64,000 nt of DNA. Origin: Pascua guehoae. Lineage: Eukaryota; Basidiomycota; Tremellomycetes; Trichosporonales; Trichosporonaceae. How positions within the stretch are numbered: position 1 is the stretch's first letter; the number at the start of each line of letters is the position of its first letter. The stretch is taken from contig BCJX01000012.1 of the NCBI GenBank assembly GCA_001600415.1, positions 1,153,239-1,217,238 of the forward strand, in the 5' to 3' direction. Below the pieces are notes generated by a model. That model saw nothing but the letters and a program-made list of their open reading frames with translations. It was not told where the DNA came from and did no database searches. A program made the translations under genes and the position numbers. Positions 12,574 to 23,369 of the stretch are shown here, in pieces.

Positions 12574-13031
12574 TGGCCTGTGAGAGGGTTGTGGAGGAAC
12601 GGGACACCGGGGAGGCAGAAGAAAAAACCGGCGACACGAGTAGGGTACGCCAGCAGTTGAAGCAGGCAGCGCGACCAGAATTGGGCCGCACCCACCATGA
12701 CGCGGGGCAGGCCGAGTGAGAAGAGAATCCGTACCGACGAGCAGAGCAGTGCTGAGACGACCACCAGGAAGTACCCGCTGACAGGCAGGATGCGCCCTGG
12801 ACTCCGCTCCGACGAGTTTTAGTAGTGCATGCAATCTAGTCTATAGTTCTGTGGATGTGTCACGGCTGGCCGTGGATGCTCTGTGCTCGTGTCGGGGTCG
12901 TGCTGGGTCGTGCTATCGTCCGTGTGTCATGTGCGTCCATGTGAACCAGCCAGCGTCGTCCCAGCGCCGCCGTCGTGCTGGCGTACAGCATGTGTCGCCG
13001 CTGCGTAGTAGGTGCAAGGCAAAGCCGCCTC
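12574..13031. other. Convergent 3' regions of EF-hand and MBOAT genes
   Basis: About 460 bases between two converging genes. No additional gene seen. Confidence 0.5.
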
Positions 13032-15338
13032 CTATTCCTTGGCACTAAACGCCCAACTCGTCAACCAATCTGCCACGACCCCGCCCGGCCCGACCGGCTG
13101 CATGATACCGTCCCCTGCAAACCCGGCATCCAAGAATGCCTCTGTCAACAGGCCCCCGGCCGCGAGCATGACGGCGTAAAACCACACCCTGCCGGCCCAC
13201 CCCGCGACGCGGCGGTGCGTGATGCGCTTGAAGGCGGTTTCGGCCGCGCAGGCGGCGCCCGACACGAGAAAGCAGCCGCCGATGCCCCACAGGTCTGGGA
13301 GGGGGGACATTGAGAGCGTGCCGAGGACGTGGAGGGCGGCGCTGAAGGTGAATGTGAGCGGGAAGAGGGTGAACGAGTTTATGGGCAGGCGGAGGAGCGC
13401 GAGGAGTGTGCTCGAGAGGATTATGAATTGGTGCTGGGAGTGTTAGTCGGTGGGGTGGGGGATGGAGAACACGACTGGGACGCGGGTGGGTAGAGTGCAC
13501 AAAGCGAGCGACAGTGGTGCAGGGAAGGCATGCTGAGAGCAGGGGAAGAGTGTACGGGGTGAGTACGCAGAGGCTGCAGAGAGGAGCGGTGGGACAAGAG
13601 ACAAGGAGGCAAGAGACAAGGACGCAAGAGACAAGGACGCAAGAGACAAGGAGGCAAGAGGCAAGGTTGACTGGTAGCGAGGTGACTAACACGGCGAACA
13701 AGGCAAGACTAGCCGAGCAGAACTCGGGCTCGTCCACACGCGGGCCCGGGTCTGTACCCTGGCACAACACTGCAATTCTGCCCTGCACAGGTCTGCAAGT
13801 CTTGTGCGATTCTGCAAGTGCCCCCTGCTGCACCCCTTCGCAATTCTGCGTTTCGTGCAACTCTGGGCCATTTCAACCCTCTTGACGCGCTCCAAACGGC
13901 GCGCTGCACACGACAAGCACACCCGGCCAGGAGCTGACTCAATCTCGTCTTCTCGCCCTCATTGAGCGTGCCGATCCGGTCTTGTGCACAAGGCTCAACC
14001 TCATCTCCACACAACTCCCTGGCTCAGCTTGTTTTGCACACAGACCCTCCACTCAGCCTCTTCCCGACGCCCTTCAACATCCTAGGCCCTAGCGACAGCG
14101 ACTCACCCGGAAGAGCTGATGCCACCGCCTGCCCCAAAAGTCAATCATCGAGTCTGCGTTGAAGGGGTTATCAAACAGGTTTACGTCCCAGGCCTTGACC
14201 TCCCAGAAGCCGGACGCGAGGCAGAGCGTGGCGGTGGCGTGGTATCCCCAACTGAGCGCCTGCCAGATGGCCACGAGGACGCCGGCCTTGACGGCTGCCG
14301 TGATGGCCCATGGGGCAATGTCCCACGCGAGGACGTGGGGGAGGAACACGAGGTGCTGCTCGTGGATGAAGCGCTGGAGCGTATGCGGTCCGCCCGTTTG
14401 CATGGGTGCACCGACGGTGCGGAGGAGCGAGAAGAATGTGTCGAGCACGAGCCAGTGCATGGCGGCGTGCAGCGCGTGCCGCCCCACCGCCCCTGCGCGG
14501 GTACGTGGGCGCGATCCTTTGCCCACGGGGGGCAGGTGCCGCTCAAGATGCACGCCCTGGATGGAGCGGTTGGGGCGGCCATCCTTGTCCAGCCCCACGG
14601 CGCCGAGCGACACGAGGCGCGAGTTGATCACCAGGTCAATTGCCGAGATGAGCCGCGGTCGCCCGTGCGCCGTCCACGGGTCCCGGAGGTGGTCGCGCAG
14701 CAGCCCAAACTCGACAGACTTGACCGTCAGGTGGATGACGGCAACGGTCAGGCAGCAGTTGAACACGTTCAGGTCGGGTTCTGCGCGTCAGTCGGGCCGA
14801 GGTGATGGGGTCCGTTCCAGGTCCGGCCGCTCGGCAATCTCGTCGCGCGGCGGTGTAGATCTCCTTGCTGCCCGGATCACGCAACAGCAACCCTTGAAGA
14901 TATCGCATCGCCTCAATGGCTCATACCCCCACCACACAGCCTTCTCAACACCACTCGCTCCTCGACCAGCCGCTCGCAGCCGCCCGCACCCACCCACTCA
15001 CCATGTATCTTCCACGACCCCAACGCCTGCCACAGCATCGTGACAGACAGCATCATGAGCGCGGCCCGCATCCCCCGCGTCCCCGGCTTGAGCAACAGGT
15101 ACGCCTGCGCCAACAGCGGCATGGTCGAGATCATAAAGTATGCCATCCACACGCTCCAGTCGCGATGCGCCGGCCGCGCAGTCGCAAGGACATTGGCATT
15201 CAGCGCGTTCAGCACCTGTAGCCCAAACCGGCGCGTAAAGTTCAGGTGCGATGAGAGAGTCGACAGAAACGACGTGTGTGTTGGCGTCGGCGTCGGGGCG
15301 GGCGGGGCCCGTGGCACAGCGGCGCCGGGGGCGGCCAT
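13032..15338 (-). CDS. Membrane acyltransferase with wax-synthase/MBOAT domain
   Basis: Probable O-acyltransferase using acyl-CoA in the ER or another internal membrane. Three exons, 15338-15002, 14780-14107 and 13433-13032, join in phase to 470 residues. Several hydrophobic segments are visible: around 55-110 (MAYFMISTMPLLAQAYLLL, LMMLSVTMLWQALG), 225-300 (LVLDTFFSLLRTVG, VLVAIWQALSWGY) and in the last exon (FIILSSTLLALL, FYAVMLAAGGLLTEAFL). The diagnostic block is near 325-337: MIDFWGRRWHQLFR, the Asp-Phe-Trp-Gly-Arg-Arg-Trp-His signature of the fungal wax-synthase family. The second intron (13434-14106, 673 bases) is unusually long and contains a 15-base tandem repeat. Substrate cannot be told from sequence. 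The ATG at 15338 is the only one before the first membrane segment. Confidence 0.85.
13595..13666. repeat. Tandem 15-base repeat in an intron
   Basis: About five copies of a 15-base unit, GAGACAAGGACGCAA with a C/G variant, in the long second intron of the MBOAT gene. It is purine-rich on the plus strand. Confidence 0.85.
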
Positions 15339-18309
15339 GGTCAACTGCCGGCGGCGGTAGTCGTGATCGTGCGTGTCGTGCGTGGTGAGTCGTGCGTCGT
15401 GCGTCGTCGTCGCTCAGGTCCGCGTCGGGTTAATTGTCCGTCGGGGGTTTGCGCAGTCGTCGGTCGAGTCACGCGTCGTGTGCTCTTGGTCGCAGAGGGA
15501 TCGTCGTACAGTATGGTCGTATGCGTAGTAGGTGACGGTGGAAGAGAGATTATCTGATGTATCTGAAAAGTAGTGTAAAGAAACAAAGATGTCGGCGCTG
15601 GAACGACCCACTGGCCCACCTGACGTCCAGCTGGAATCGAATCGTGGCCGAGTCGTGCGAGTGGGTGGCAACCCCACAGAAAGGTTGGGTACAACAGTAC
15701 AGTAGTAGTGTCCGATCGTCGACGTCATTGCCCCACACAAGACAAACACAACACAATGCTGCAGACCCGTTCCTGAATCTATGTCGTACCACTACAACCT
15801 CGTACAGCGCATGCATGCAGACATCGGGGTGAGGCAGGCCATGCCAGCCATGATGGCCGTGCTCCAAGCTTGGTTCGTGCATCTACTTGTATTAGCGGCC
15901 CCATGGATGTACCACAACTGTGGAGCTGTCCCAGCTCGCCAGCCGCTAGCAGCATGCTCCTGCCCGGCATGGTCCTTGTTGGTCGCAAACTCATGACGTG
16001 GCCACTGTACGCGCGTCGCAGTCAAGCGAGCACGCGACATGGGCGACACGACTTTGCCACTTGCTGACTCGACACACAGCCAGCACACGCGCGAGACACG
16101 CTGCAGAAGCACAATCCGCCCAGCCGGCACCTGACGCGACGAGGTGGTATTCCAACCGCTAGGCAGCAGAATTGCACCCAGTCTTGGCCTCCTGCTGGTG
16201 GCTACAGATCGCAGGCAGACTGCCGGCTGACCAGTACGGGGTTTTGTATCTCACACCAATGCAGCACGCGGCGCGTATACAGTACATGTCTGTTGACAGC
16301 CCAGGTTAACCAGGATGAACGTTCGACTCTGGCGTACGGCTCGTGCCTGGGGTTCCCGATACCTCGTACCGAACGCGTCGACTCGGACTTTGGATATGCA
16401 TACCGCCCTCAGTCTCGCGTGGATCGACGTACGTACGCGTGTACGGACCGGCGTGGATCCAGACGCATGCTAAGACGCAGAGCAACAGAGCAGCTGGGAC
16501 CTAGATTCTTGAGAATGAGGGCGGTCTGAGTCACATCGACAACTCTGATGCCCTTTCCCGGGGACTGTTCCGTGCGCTTGGTTTTCTGCAAAGGCACCAA
16601 CCACCACATGCCCTTTGTCAATGGCCCCCCGCGATACCCAGGTCCACCAAAACTTGTCGCGCTGTCGACCATGTCGAGAGCGTGACAGCGACCAACCTAA
16701 TCCCAGCGAGACGGGCCAGAAACCCAGCGATAACGAGACGAACACTCATGTATCGCACAGCACGCAACACCCCCGAAATCGCGGCTGTGTCGGTGCTCTC
16801 TCTCTCTCCCTCACACTCGCTCGCGCACTGCGTTGCCCGATGGGTGTGGCGTGCCTCGATGCCAGTGTTGGTCGTCAGTGAGATTTGTGAGTGGCGTATG
16901 TTCCTCGCCTCCTTCCCGATCTAGACGCGTTCCTCGTCCCAAACGGTTCCTCGCGACCCCGTCGTCGCCCGCTCCCCCTCTCCGCCCTCGATACGGCTAC
17001 ACCCATGCACAATTCCACAAGAAGGGCGGGTGCACCAACGCAGTAGTAGTCACCGGTTGGCCGTCCCGCTGCCCCTTGCAAGCAGACATGCAGGCTCTGG
17101 TCTGTGCCATGGCTGGACTCGAAGTGGGCACAAGTTGTAAAGATGTGCAGGGTACGGTACATTATCCGCCCATACCTGCCCTGTGCAGGCAGAAACAACC
17201 CAGCAGGCCAGCAGTCAGCAACCACCAGTACAGTCCCAACAGGCTCGTCTCCGCCTGCAGCCTGGCCATTGACAGGTTGCACCTTGGTCAAGCTCATCTT
17301 GCAGCATGTATGCATCAACAGGGGTTGTGTCGAAACGCTCCTGGCGTTGGTTGACCCGACACTCTGCGCATCTGCCGCAACCCATGGGGCCTTTACCCAC
17401 AGACCCCCCGTCAATCTCAACCGCGTTGCGGGCCTTTGTCTTGTCGCCCTTGTCGTGCATGTCGTGCCTTCTTGAGATCTTGCTTGCTTGCTTTTGTCGT
17501 GCTCTGCATACCGCACGGCCACGACCAAGACTACCGTAGGCTGGGCGCTGGTCCATGGTACGAGGCTATTGGAGGGCGGCCGTCCACGCGTCCAACGAGG
17601 TGTGCATGCGCGCCGCCACCCGCGCGCCAGTGTCAGCCAACGAGGTCCGCGCGCACAGTGCACAGTGGGAATCTGCAAAGGAAATCAAGCAGTGGGCAGT
17701 CTCGGCAGCTCGGCCTTTTGTCATGTGCAACGCATGCAACGCGAGCAACGCCAGCAACGCCAGCAACGCTCTCGATGGCTATCCTTTTGTGCATAGACCT
17801 CCTCGTACTCGTCGTCCATCTCTGCCACCTCTTGGGCCGCGGACACGCCACTCGTACGCCTCCATACGCCTCTGAACGCCTCTTGCGCCTCGTCCACCCT
17901 CGTCCACCTCGGCACCCCTTCGCTAGCACCCTGGCACTGCTTCTCGGCTTCGGTGCTTCTCCGCTTCTTTGTCTCTCTCTCATCAGCCACAACCCACACC
18001 CAACCCCACCGGCAACAGCGACTGCACTACTGCACCTCTGAAGACGTACCTCAGACAAGCCAGACCACTCCGACCTCGTCCACTCTCTTTTCTCTCTCTC
18101 TCTCGTCCCCCGTCTCCTCTCAGGTCCGCTCCGTGTGTCGGAACACTTCACCCTCTTTCATTATTGCTTATCACCCGCCCCTCGGAATCGCCCATCTTGC
18201 CCCTGCGACGCCCAAGGCACAGATCACTCCCCCCTCCCCGGTACTAGTGCAACCTCTCATCGCAACCTTGGTACGACGACCTTGCCACCACCGGCCGTAG
18301 CACACAGCA
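15339..18309. other. Gene-poor 3-kb interval
   Basis: No reading frame here shows a recognisable domain or an intron chain I can defend. Short open frames on both strands have shuffled, Cys/Arg-rich translations typical of non-coding GC-rich DNA. The part from 17720 to 18000 read on the minus strand gives a charged, fairly protein-like segment (containing AQEVAEMDDEYEEVYAQKD) that might be an exon of an unrecognised small gene. It runs into a GCAAC-type short repeat at 17730-17770. The last 300 bases are strongly pyrimidine-rich, with CT repeats near 18090-18115, and look like the promoter and leader of the Ras-like gene. Confidence 0.45.
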
Positions 18310-19452
18310 ATGCCGACCTTTCTCCGAGTACGTCCACCGCCGCCGCTGGCTAGTCGGCTGCTCACACGCGCAGGTCGCAGTGATGGGCGCTGGCGGCGTG
18401 GGCAAGTCTGCCATCACGGTCCGGTTCATCACGGGCGGATACGTCGAGACGTATGACCCCACAAGTGAGCATCTGTTGCCATGCCGTTCCAGAATATACA
18501 CGTCTTGTGTTGGTTGTCGGCGACATCGAGGTCGAGCGGGGGAAGAACCAACCGAGGCCAGCTGTCGTCTTGCTGCCACCCCCAACCCCCACTGTGAAAG
18601 ACACTGACGCTCCCACCTACAGTCGAAGACTCATGTAAGTGCTCCGACGCGAGCGGGCCACAACACCCGCCCGGGTGAGCTGACCCCAGATCGCAAGCAG
18701 TTTGATGTCGACGGCCGGCCTGTCCTCCTTGAGATCTTGGATACAGGTGGGTGTACAAGTGTGCCGTGTCTCGGGTATGGTGTCGGACGGCACTATCTAC
18801 ACGCTGCAGAATCGTGGCAGCCTCGGACGCTAACACAATAGCCGGCATTGACCAATACGTCTCCATCTCGGACCTGTTCATCCGCGACTCGGACGGCTTT
18901 GTCTTGGTCTTCAGGTATGCCGCAACGCGCAGCTCAGTGCTCACCGCCGCAGCCTAGACCAACACGACACGTTTGAGGAGGTGCGCCGTGCACGAGAGAC
19001 GGTGCAGCGCATCAAAGCCCCAGACGGCGACCATGTGCCCATGGTGATCGTCGGCAGTGAGTGCTGGGCCCGTTGGGATGGGATACCCGACTGCACGAGG
19101 AACCCAGCTGACGCGTGCTTCTCACGCACCTACGTGCCGTCACCTGCCACCTCTACTTTGCAGACAAAGCCGACCTCGTCGACGAGCGCGAGGTGGACAA
19201 TTCCGAAGGCTACCAAATGGCACAGGCCTCGGCGTGCGAGTACATTGAGACGAGTGCAGTGAGTGCGAGCAAGAGCCCAAGCAAACCCAGTGCCAGTTCC
19301 GACTTTTCCGCGCTTGCTTTTGTTTACAGTCGTCGTCGCGGTGCCATTATGGCACAGCTGTGCAATTTCAGAGGTCATTTGACCAGGCACGGCTGGGAGA
19401 GGTGTCCAACCTTGTCACGCGTCGGAAGACCCAGACCCCCACAGCGGGCTGA
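18310..19452 (+). CDS. Rsr1/Ras-family small GTPase, short form without visible CAAX box
   Basis: A GTP-binding switch of the Ras/Rsr1 group, which usually acts in polarity or morphogenesis at the plasma membrane. Eight exons fit: 18310-18327, 18374-18464, 18623-18634 (12 bases), 18690-18746, 18842-18914, 18953-19056, 19164-19258 and 19372-19452, giving 176 residues. G1 is GAGGVGKS, the effector region YDPTIEDSYRKQF, G3 is LDTAGIDQY, G4 NKADL and G5 ETSA. The residue equal to Ras Gln61 is Ile, as in yeast Rsr1 (AGIAQF). After ETSA a short helix ends in [10 protein letters not shown] and a stop, with no C-terminal prenylation motif. Starting the last exon at 19330 instead adds 14 in-frame residues. 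The missing CAAX may mean an unseen terminal exon or a soluble GTPase. Confidence 0.83.
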
Positions 19453-20312
19453 GCTTAACGCCATTAAACTTTTGTGTGGATGCTGCGTGACGACCGTCTG
19501 CACTCCACGAGACGCCGCGCGGCCTGGGAACCAGATGGAGGACCAGATCTGACGCCCCGCAGCGAACGAACACGAACATTCTGCCCGTCTTCCAATCCAT
19601 CGTGCGGCAGCTACGAGCAAAGCCAGGCCTCGGGAGACGCGACAGCGTACGCACGCAGATGAAGGGGCGCAAGAAGTGTGTCGTGTTGTGACCGCCACCG
19701 TCGTTGTGAGGATACGGAATGGACCGTTCGGTTCTTGGACGTGGCGCGGCGCCGGTCAGCACTGTGCTGGTTGCGTGGAGGAGAGGGGGATTGCATCCGA
19801 GCGGGCTGAGGGGTGGGTTGAGAAGTCTGTCGCCAGCGGTTGTGCTACCCGGTCCCAGAAGAGGGGACTGTAGGTATCACTGCGGCGCTGTTTCTGTGCT
19901 ACCGAGCGTGGCTCGACAGCAGGTACATCCCAGCGCTGCGGCGTCGACGCTGCCTGCACCGGCGCCCCTCAACATCCTCGGCAGCAATCAGTCAACACCC
20001 CTGGATTGGTTTGATTTGTTACACAGGTTTCTAGCATGTAATGTTGTGACTAGTACAGCTCATGTGGCACGGCACGCAGCGCCAACGAATCCTGTGCTTC
20101 TCATTCAAACTCGCCACCATGTGGGAGACGGCCGTGCCTCGCTCCCTTCCAGCGTCTTCCACACTATACCCTACCGTTCGAGTCCTACCATTCGCAATCT
20201 CGATGCCCGCCCAGTCCTCGGTCTGCCTTGATGTCAGCTCGACGCACTCGTACGCAACGCAGAGACGACTCACGGCACCCACACGAATGCACCCTCAGAC
20301 TCGACCCCCTCC
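19453..20312. other. Convergent intergenic region
   Basis: About 860 bases between the Ras-like gene and a small minus-strand gene. Open frames in it are short and unlike any known family; none is called. Confidence 0.5.
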
Positions 20313-20552
20313 CTACTTGTTCCCGCCAGCCTCCCCAGCCACATCCTTCCCTCCCCCACCACCCTCCCCACCAGCACCATGCTCCGTCGGCTGGAAGTGA
20401 AACTTGTTGCGCGCCGCAGCATACGCCTGCGGGCCCGCCTGGTAATCCGGCGCCGCAGCATGCCCCTCGGCCGCGGGCACCTTTTTGAGCCCGTGCTCGT
20501 CCTTGTACGCCGTCTGCTCGGTGAACATTTTCTTGTCCTTGTCCTCGGACAT
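20313..20552 (-). CDS. Small Gly-rich hydrophilic protein, unknown function (79 aa)
   Basis: Intact frame of 79 codons beginning MSEDKDKKMFTEQTAYKDE. The first 55 residues are hydrophilic with an ordered look (Lys, Glu, Tyr, Phe spread evenly); residues 56-79 are Gly/Glu/Lys-rich and probably disordered. A TATAAATA sequence lies about 180 bases upstream on the same strand. The start is chosen at the ATG that opens the charged segment; an in-frame start 27 bases further up would add MHTAPRPRT. The composition is reminiscent of small stress-induced hydrophilins, but that is only resemblance. It is divergent from the LURP-like gene and shares a 280-base promoter with it. Confidence 0.6.
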   Translation of the reverse strand: MSEDKDKKMFTEQTAYKDEHGLKKVPAAEGHAAAPDYQAGPQAYAAARNKFHFQPTEHGAGGEGGGGGKDVAGEAGGNK

Positions 20553-20729
20553 GGTGCGGGGACGCGGGGCGGTGTGCAAGGCGCGGGGGAGGCGGGGGGG
20601 TCGAACGACGAGAGACGCCTGACAGAGTCGAGCGTGTAATGGACACGTTGTGCAGGCTGTTGGAGTTGAGGCAGAGGTAACTGTAAGGTTGGAACTGTAA
20701 GGTTGGTGGCGACCTCTCTGGGCGGTGGG

Positions 20730-20737
20730 TATTTATA
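20730..20737 (-). promoter_or_regulatory. TATA-box candidate
   Basis: TATAAATA on the minus strand, about 180 bases upstream of the 79-residue protein, inside the short divergent promoter. In such a compact GC-rich genome a perfect TATA element is uncommon, but distance and use are unproven. Confidence 0.4.
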
Positions 20738-20833
20738 AGTCCTCGTCCTCGTCCAGGTGGCGATAATGACGTCATGTGCATCCAGACTTGCGCGTCCCCT
20801 CAACCATCCGCCACCCAACCCTCGAGCATCAAC

Positions 20834-23138
20834 ATGGTCGACTACAGCACAAACTCACACCGTCTTACGGACACGATGGCACAACGCATCCTCGACGCCG
20901 TCGACCTGCCCCTCGCGCTCTTTGGGCACGTCCACTCGGACCAGGCGGCGTTTACGCTCACCGAGAAGGTCTTCCACTGGGGCGGCGTGCTGTGTGCCAC
21001 TGTGAGTCGGGACTGGAGTCTTGGTGTCTTGGTGTCTTGGTGTCTTGTAGTCTCGTAGTCTTGTAGTCTTGTAGTCTTGTAGTCTTGTAGTCTTGTAGTC
21101 TTGTAGTCTTGTAGTCTTGTAGTCTTGTAGTCTTGTAGTCTTGTAGTCTTGTAGTCTTGTAGTCTTGTAGTCTTGTAGTCTTGTAGTCTTGTAGTCTTGT
21201 AGTCTTGTAGTCTTGTAGTCTTGTAGTCTTGTAGTCTTGTAGTCTTGGTGGCTGTGCGCCATCGCCGTTCAAAAGAAATGTCCACCTCTGCAACCTCGCA
21301 TCTGTCCTCTTGTCTCGTGTGTAGGATATGGGTGTCTCGTGTGTAGGATATGGGCGTCTCGTGTGTAGGATATGGGCGTCTCGTGTGTAGGATATGGGAC
21401 CCAGCGCCAATCGACCTCGCGCGACTCGTGCACTTTGTCCTGGTGGGCAGAGCAGAGTGGGCAGAGTGGGCAGAGTTGCCAGAGTTGCCAGCGTTGGCAG
21501 TGTTGGAGTTGACACAGTTGACATAGTCGACACAGTTGGCTAGTTGGGCAACGACTGACCCCAGAACGAGTACGCCGCGACAATGGGCGGGCGTCTACTT
21601 GTCTCTTCGCCCGGAAAGAGGGACGGGTCCAGAGGTGCGTCGCCATCGGGGTGGGCTTTGGTGTCAAGTGTCGGTGTCGGTGTCGGTGTCGACGTCGACG
21701 TGGGGCGGCAGCGTCGGGCCAAAAGGCTGGACCCCACATCCAACTCGAACTCTGCTCAAACTCTGCTCGAACTCGGCTCAAACTCGGCGACGACCCCAAA
21801 TGACACTGTGCGGGCACCTAAAAACACTCAACTGTCCGAACCGAGAATCGAACTCGGGTTTTGGGATCGCTGCCTGCTTCCAGGCTCATACGGCGTATGA
21901 GACCCACGCCCTAACCGACTAGACTATTCAGACTGTTGTCAACTGAGCGTGTGGGCATGTGGGCGTGCAGGGTTGGGGCTCGGTGTCGGGCGGTGTTGGT
22001 GTCGGTGTCGGTGTCGGTGTAGGTGTCGGTGTCCGTGTCGGTGTCGAGCGTCGGTGTCGAGCGTCCGTGTCGAGCGTCCGTGTCGAGCGTCCGTGTCGAG
22101 CGTCCGTGCCAGCGTCGACGTCAACGTCGGCCTCTCCTATCGTCCCAAGCTCAACGTGCTCTCCTGCTCGGACCCAGACCACCCAACCCAAGACTCCACC
22201 TGCTGACGGCAGATATCCTCGACGCCGAGGGAACCGTCCTCGTCACGCTCCGATGGGCAGGCCTGCAGACCGCGTCTTGGGGCGAGGTCGATGGCGAAGA
22301 GGTGCTCAGAGTCGAGAAGATAAAGGCCCGTGGGTAGTCTGCCGCCGGCTTGCTGATCTAGTCTTGTCAAGTCTCGTGTGTGGTGTCAACCTGGTCTCAT
22401 CTCGGTGCTCCTCTGCACTCTGTCGGTGGTCTATGTCTCCCCCGGCTTGGTCCTGTTACCCTGTCCCATATTCTCTACCTCGTACCCTCTACCATCTTGC
22501 CTTGCATCCCCCCCTTCAACCTCTCCCTACCCAGCGGCTCTCTTCGCCGTGTCCTCCCCCTTCTCCATCCTAACACCTGACTCCCTCCCAGTCCTCGCCC
22601 CGCCCCAATTCCGCGCTACGGTCGGCACACCCGCGTCTGGCACCGCCACACTGCTGATCAAGGGCGCGTGGAGCGGCCTGGGCGCCGAGATGCGGTATAA
22701 TGGCGACGTGATGGCGACTGTTGTGCGGGATAAGACTAATGTGGTGAGGAATGTGAGGACGGTGAGTTTGGGGCGGGGGGGAGGGGATGGGTGCTGTGGG
22801 TTGGTGTTGGTGTTGGTGTGAGGGTTGGTGTTAGGGTTGGTGTTGGTGTTGTGTTGGTGTTGTGTTGGTGTTGAGGTTGAGGTTGAGATTGGTGACGGTG
22901 CTGAGATTGGTAATGGTGCTGAGATTGGTAATGGTGTTGAGGTTGTAGCTGGGCCTAGGGTCGGGGCTGATGATGGGATTGGAGTGAGGATGGCCTAGAG
23001 GTTGACGTACAGCATCATCCCCTATCTTCGCCGCTTGCCACATTCTTCCCTCGCGAAACGACGGCGTGCTGACTGCAGTACCACGTCGATGTTGCGCCGG
23101 GGGTCGACGTGGCGCTGGTTGCGGTGCTGTGCATGTAG
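20834..23138 (+). CDS. LURP-one-related (tubby-like C-terminal fold) protein
   Basis: Five exons, 20834-21001, 21565-21634, 22213-22329, 22592-22761 and 23079-23138, join in phase to 194 residues. The fold is suggested by an alternating beta pattern: ALFGHVHSDQAAFTLTEKVF, then RLLVSSPGKRDG, ILDAEGTVLVTLRWAG, ATLLIKGAWSGLGAEMRYNG, and a hydrophobic last strand VDVALVAVLCM before the stop. This is the plan of LURP-one/phospholipid-scramblase-like proteins: a 12-strand barrel around a buried C-terminal helix. Function in fungi is unknown. The gene is mostly intron: intron 1 holds an 8-base minisatellite, intron 2 an antisense tRNA-Met gene, intron 4 GGTGTT-like repeats. The donor of exon 3 (GTGGGT) was chosen from phase. 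Identification is by pattern and not certain. Confidence 0.72.
21058..21246. repeat. 8-base minisatellite (about 23 copies)
   Basis: A nearly perfect tandem array of CTTGTAGT in intron 1 of the LURP-like gene. Read on the minus strand it makes a false open frame of repeated TTRLQDYK. Confidence 0.95.
21318..21399. repeat. 22-base tandem repeat (about four copies)
   Basis: Four near-identical copies of TCTCGTGTGTAGGATATGGG with a G/T variant, just downstream of the 8-base array in the same intron. Confidence 0.85.
21834..21933 (-). tRNA. tRNA-Met(CAU), elongator type, with a 28-base intron
   Basis: The acceptor stem GTCTGAA pairs fully with TTCGGAC; T8 and A9 follow, then a D arm, the anticodon arm and a T arm CCGAG-TTCGATT-CTCGG. 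The anticodon stem TGGGT/TCCCA has a T-T pair at 31-39, as in other eukaryotic elongator tRNA-Met. The loop is CTCATA then A, interrupted after position 37 by an intron of 28 bases. The intron contains TATGAG, an exact complement of the loop CTCATA, forming the anticodon-intron helix needed for splicing. A T5 terminator follows directly. The gene lies antisense within intron 2 of the LURP-like gene. Confidence 0.92.
21985..22115. repeat. GGTGTC hexamer array and GTCGAGCGTCC repeats
   Basis: About eight GGTGTC-type hexamers followed by several copies of a 14-base unit containing GTGTCGAGCGTCC. Intronic, next to the tRNA-Met gene. Confidence 0.8.
22799..22960. repeat. GGTGTT/GAGATTGGTAATGGTGCT tandem repeats
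   Basis: Low-complexity G/T-rich tandem units filling the start of intron 4 of the LURP-like gene. Confidence 0.8.
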
Positions 23139-23369
23139 GTTCGAGGTAGGATGCCGCGGTGCGGGGACGAGGGTGCGACGGGGTGGGACCGAGGTGGCTG
23201 GGAAGAGCCGCAATGACTGGGCGAAACTCAAGGACCTTGTGTACAATAGTACGGCAACAATTTTGGGCTCAACAAGCGAGACTCTACGTGGGACGGTGAC
23301 AGCTGCGAGGCCATAGTTCCCACAGATGTGACAAACTAATGCATCCCCAGTGTGCAGGTGTAATTCTAA

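Noticed and set aside
16875..17678. A 267-codon minus-strand frame in the gene-poor interval
   Set aside because: Shuffled Cys/Arg/Trp composition, no motif, no supporting splice signals. Kept as non-coding, though the neighbouring 17721-17999 segment is less clear.
20842..21533. Open frames on the minus strand made of repeated TTRLQDYK-type peptides
   Set aside because: They are the translation of the 8-base minisatellite in an intron; an 8-base unit without stops stays open in several frames by chance.
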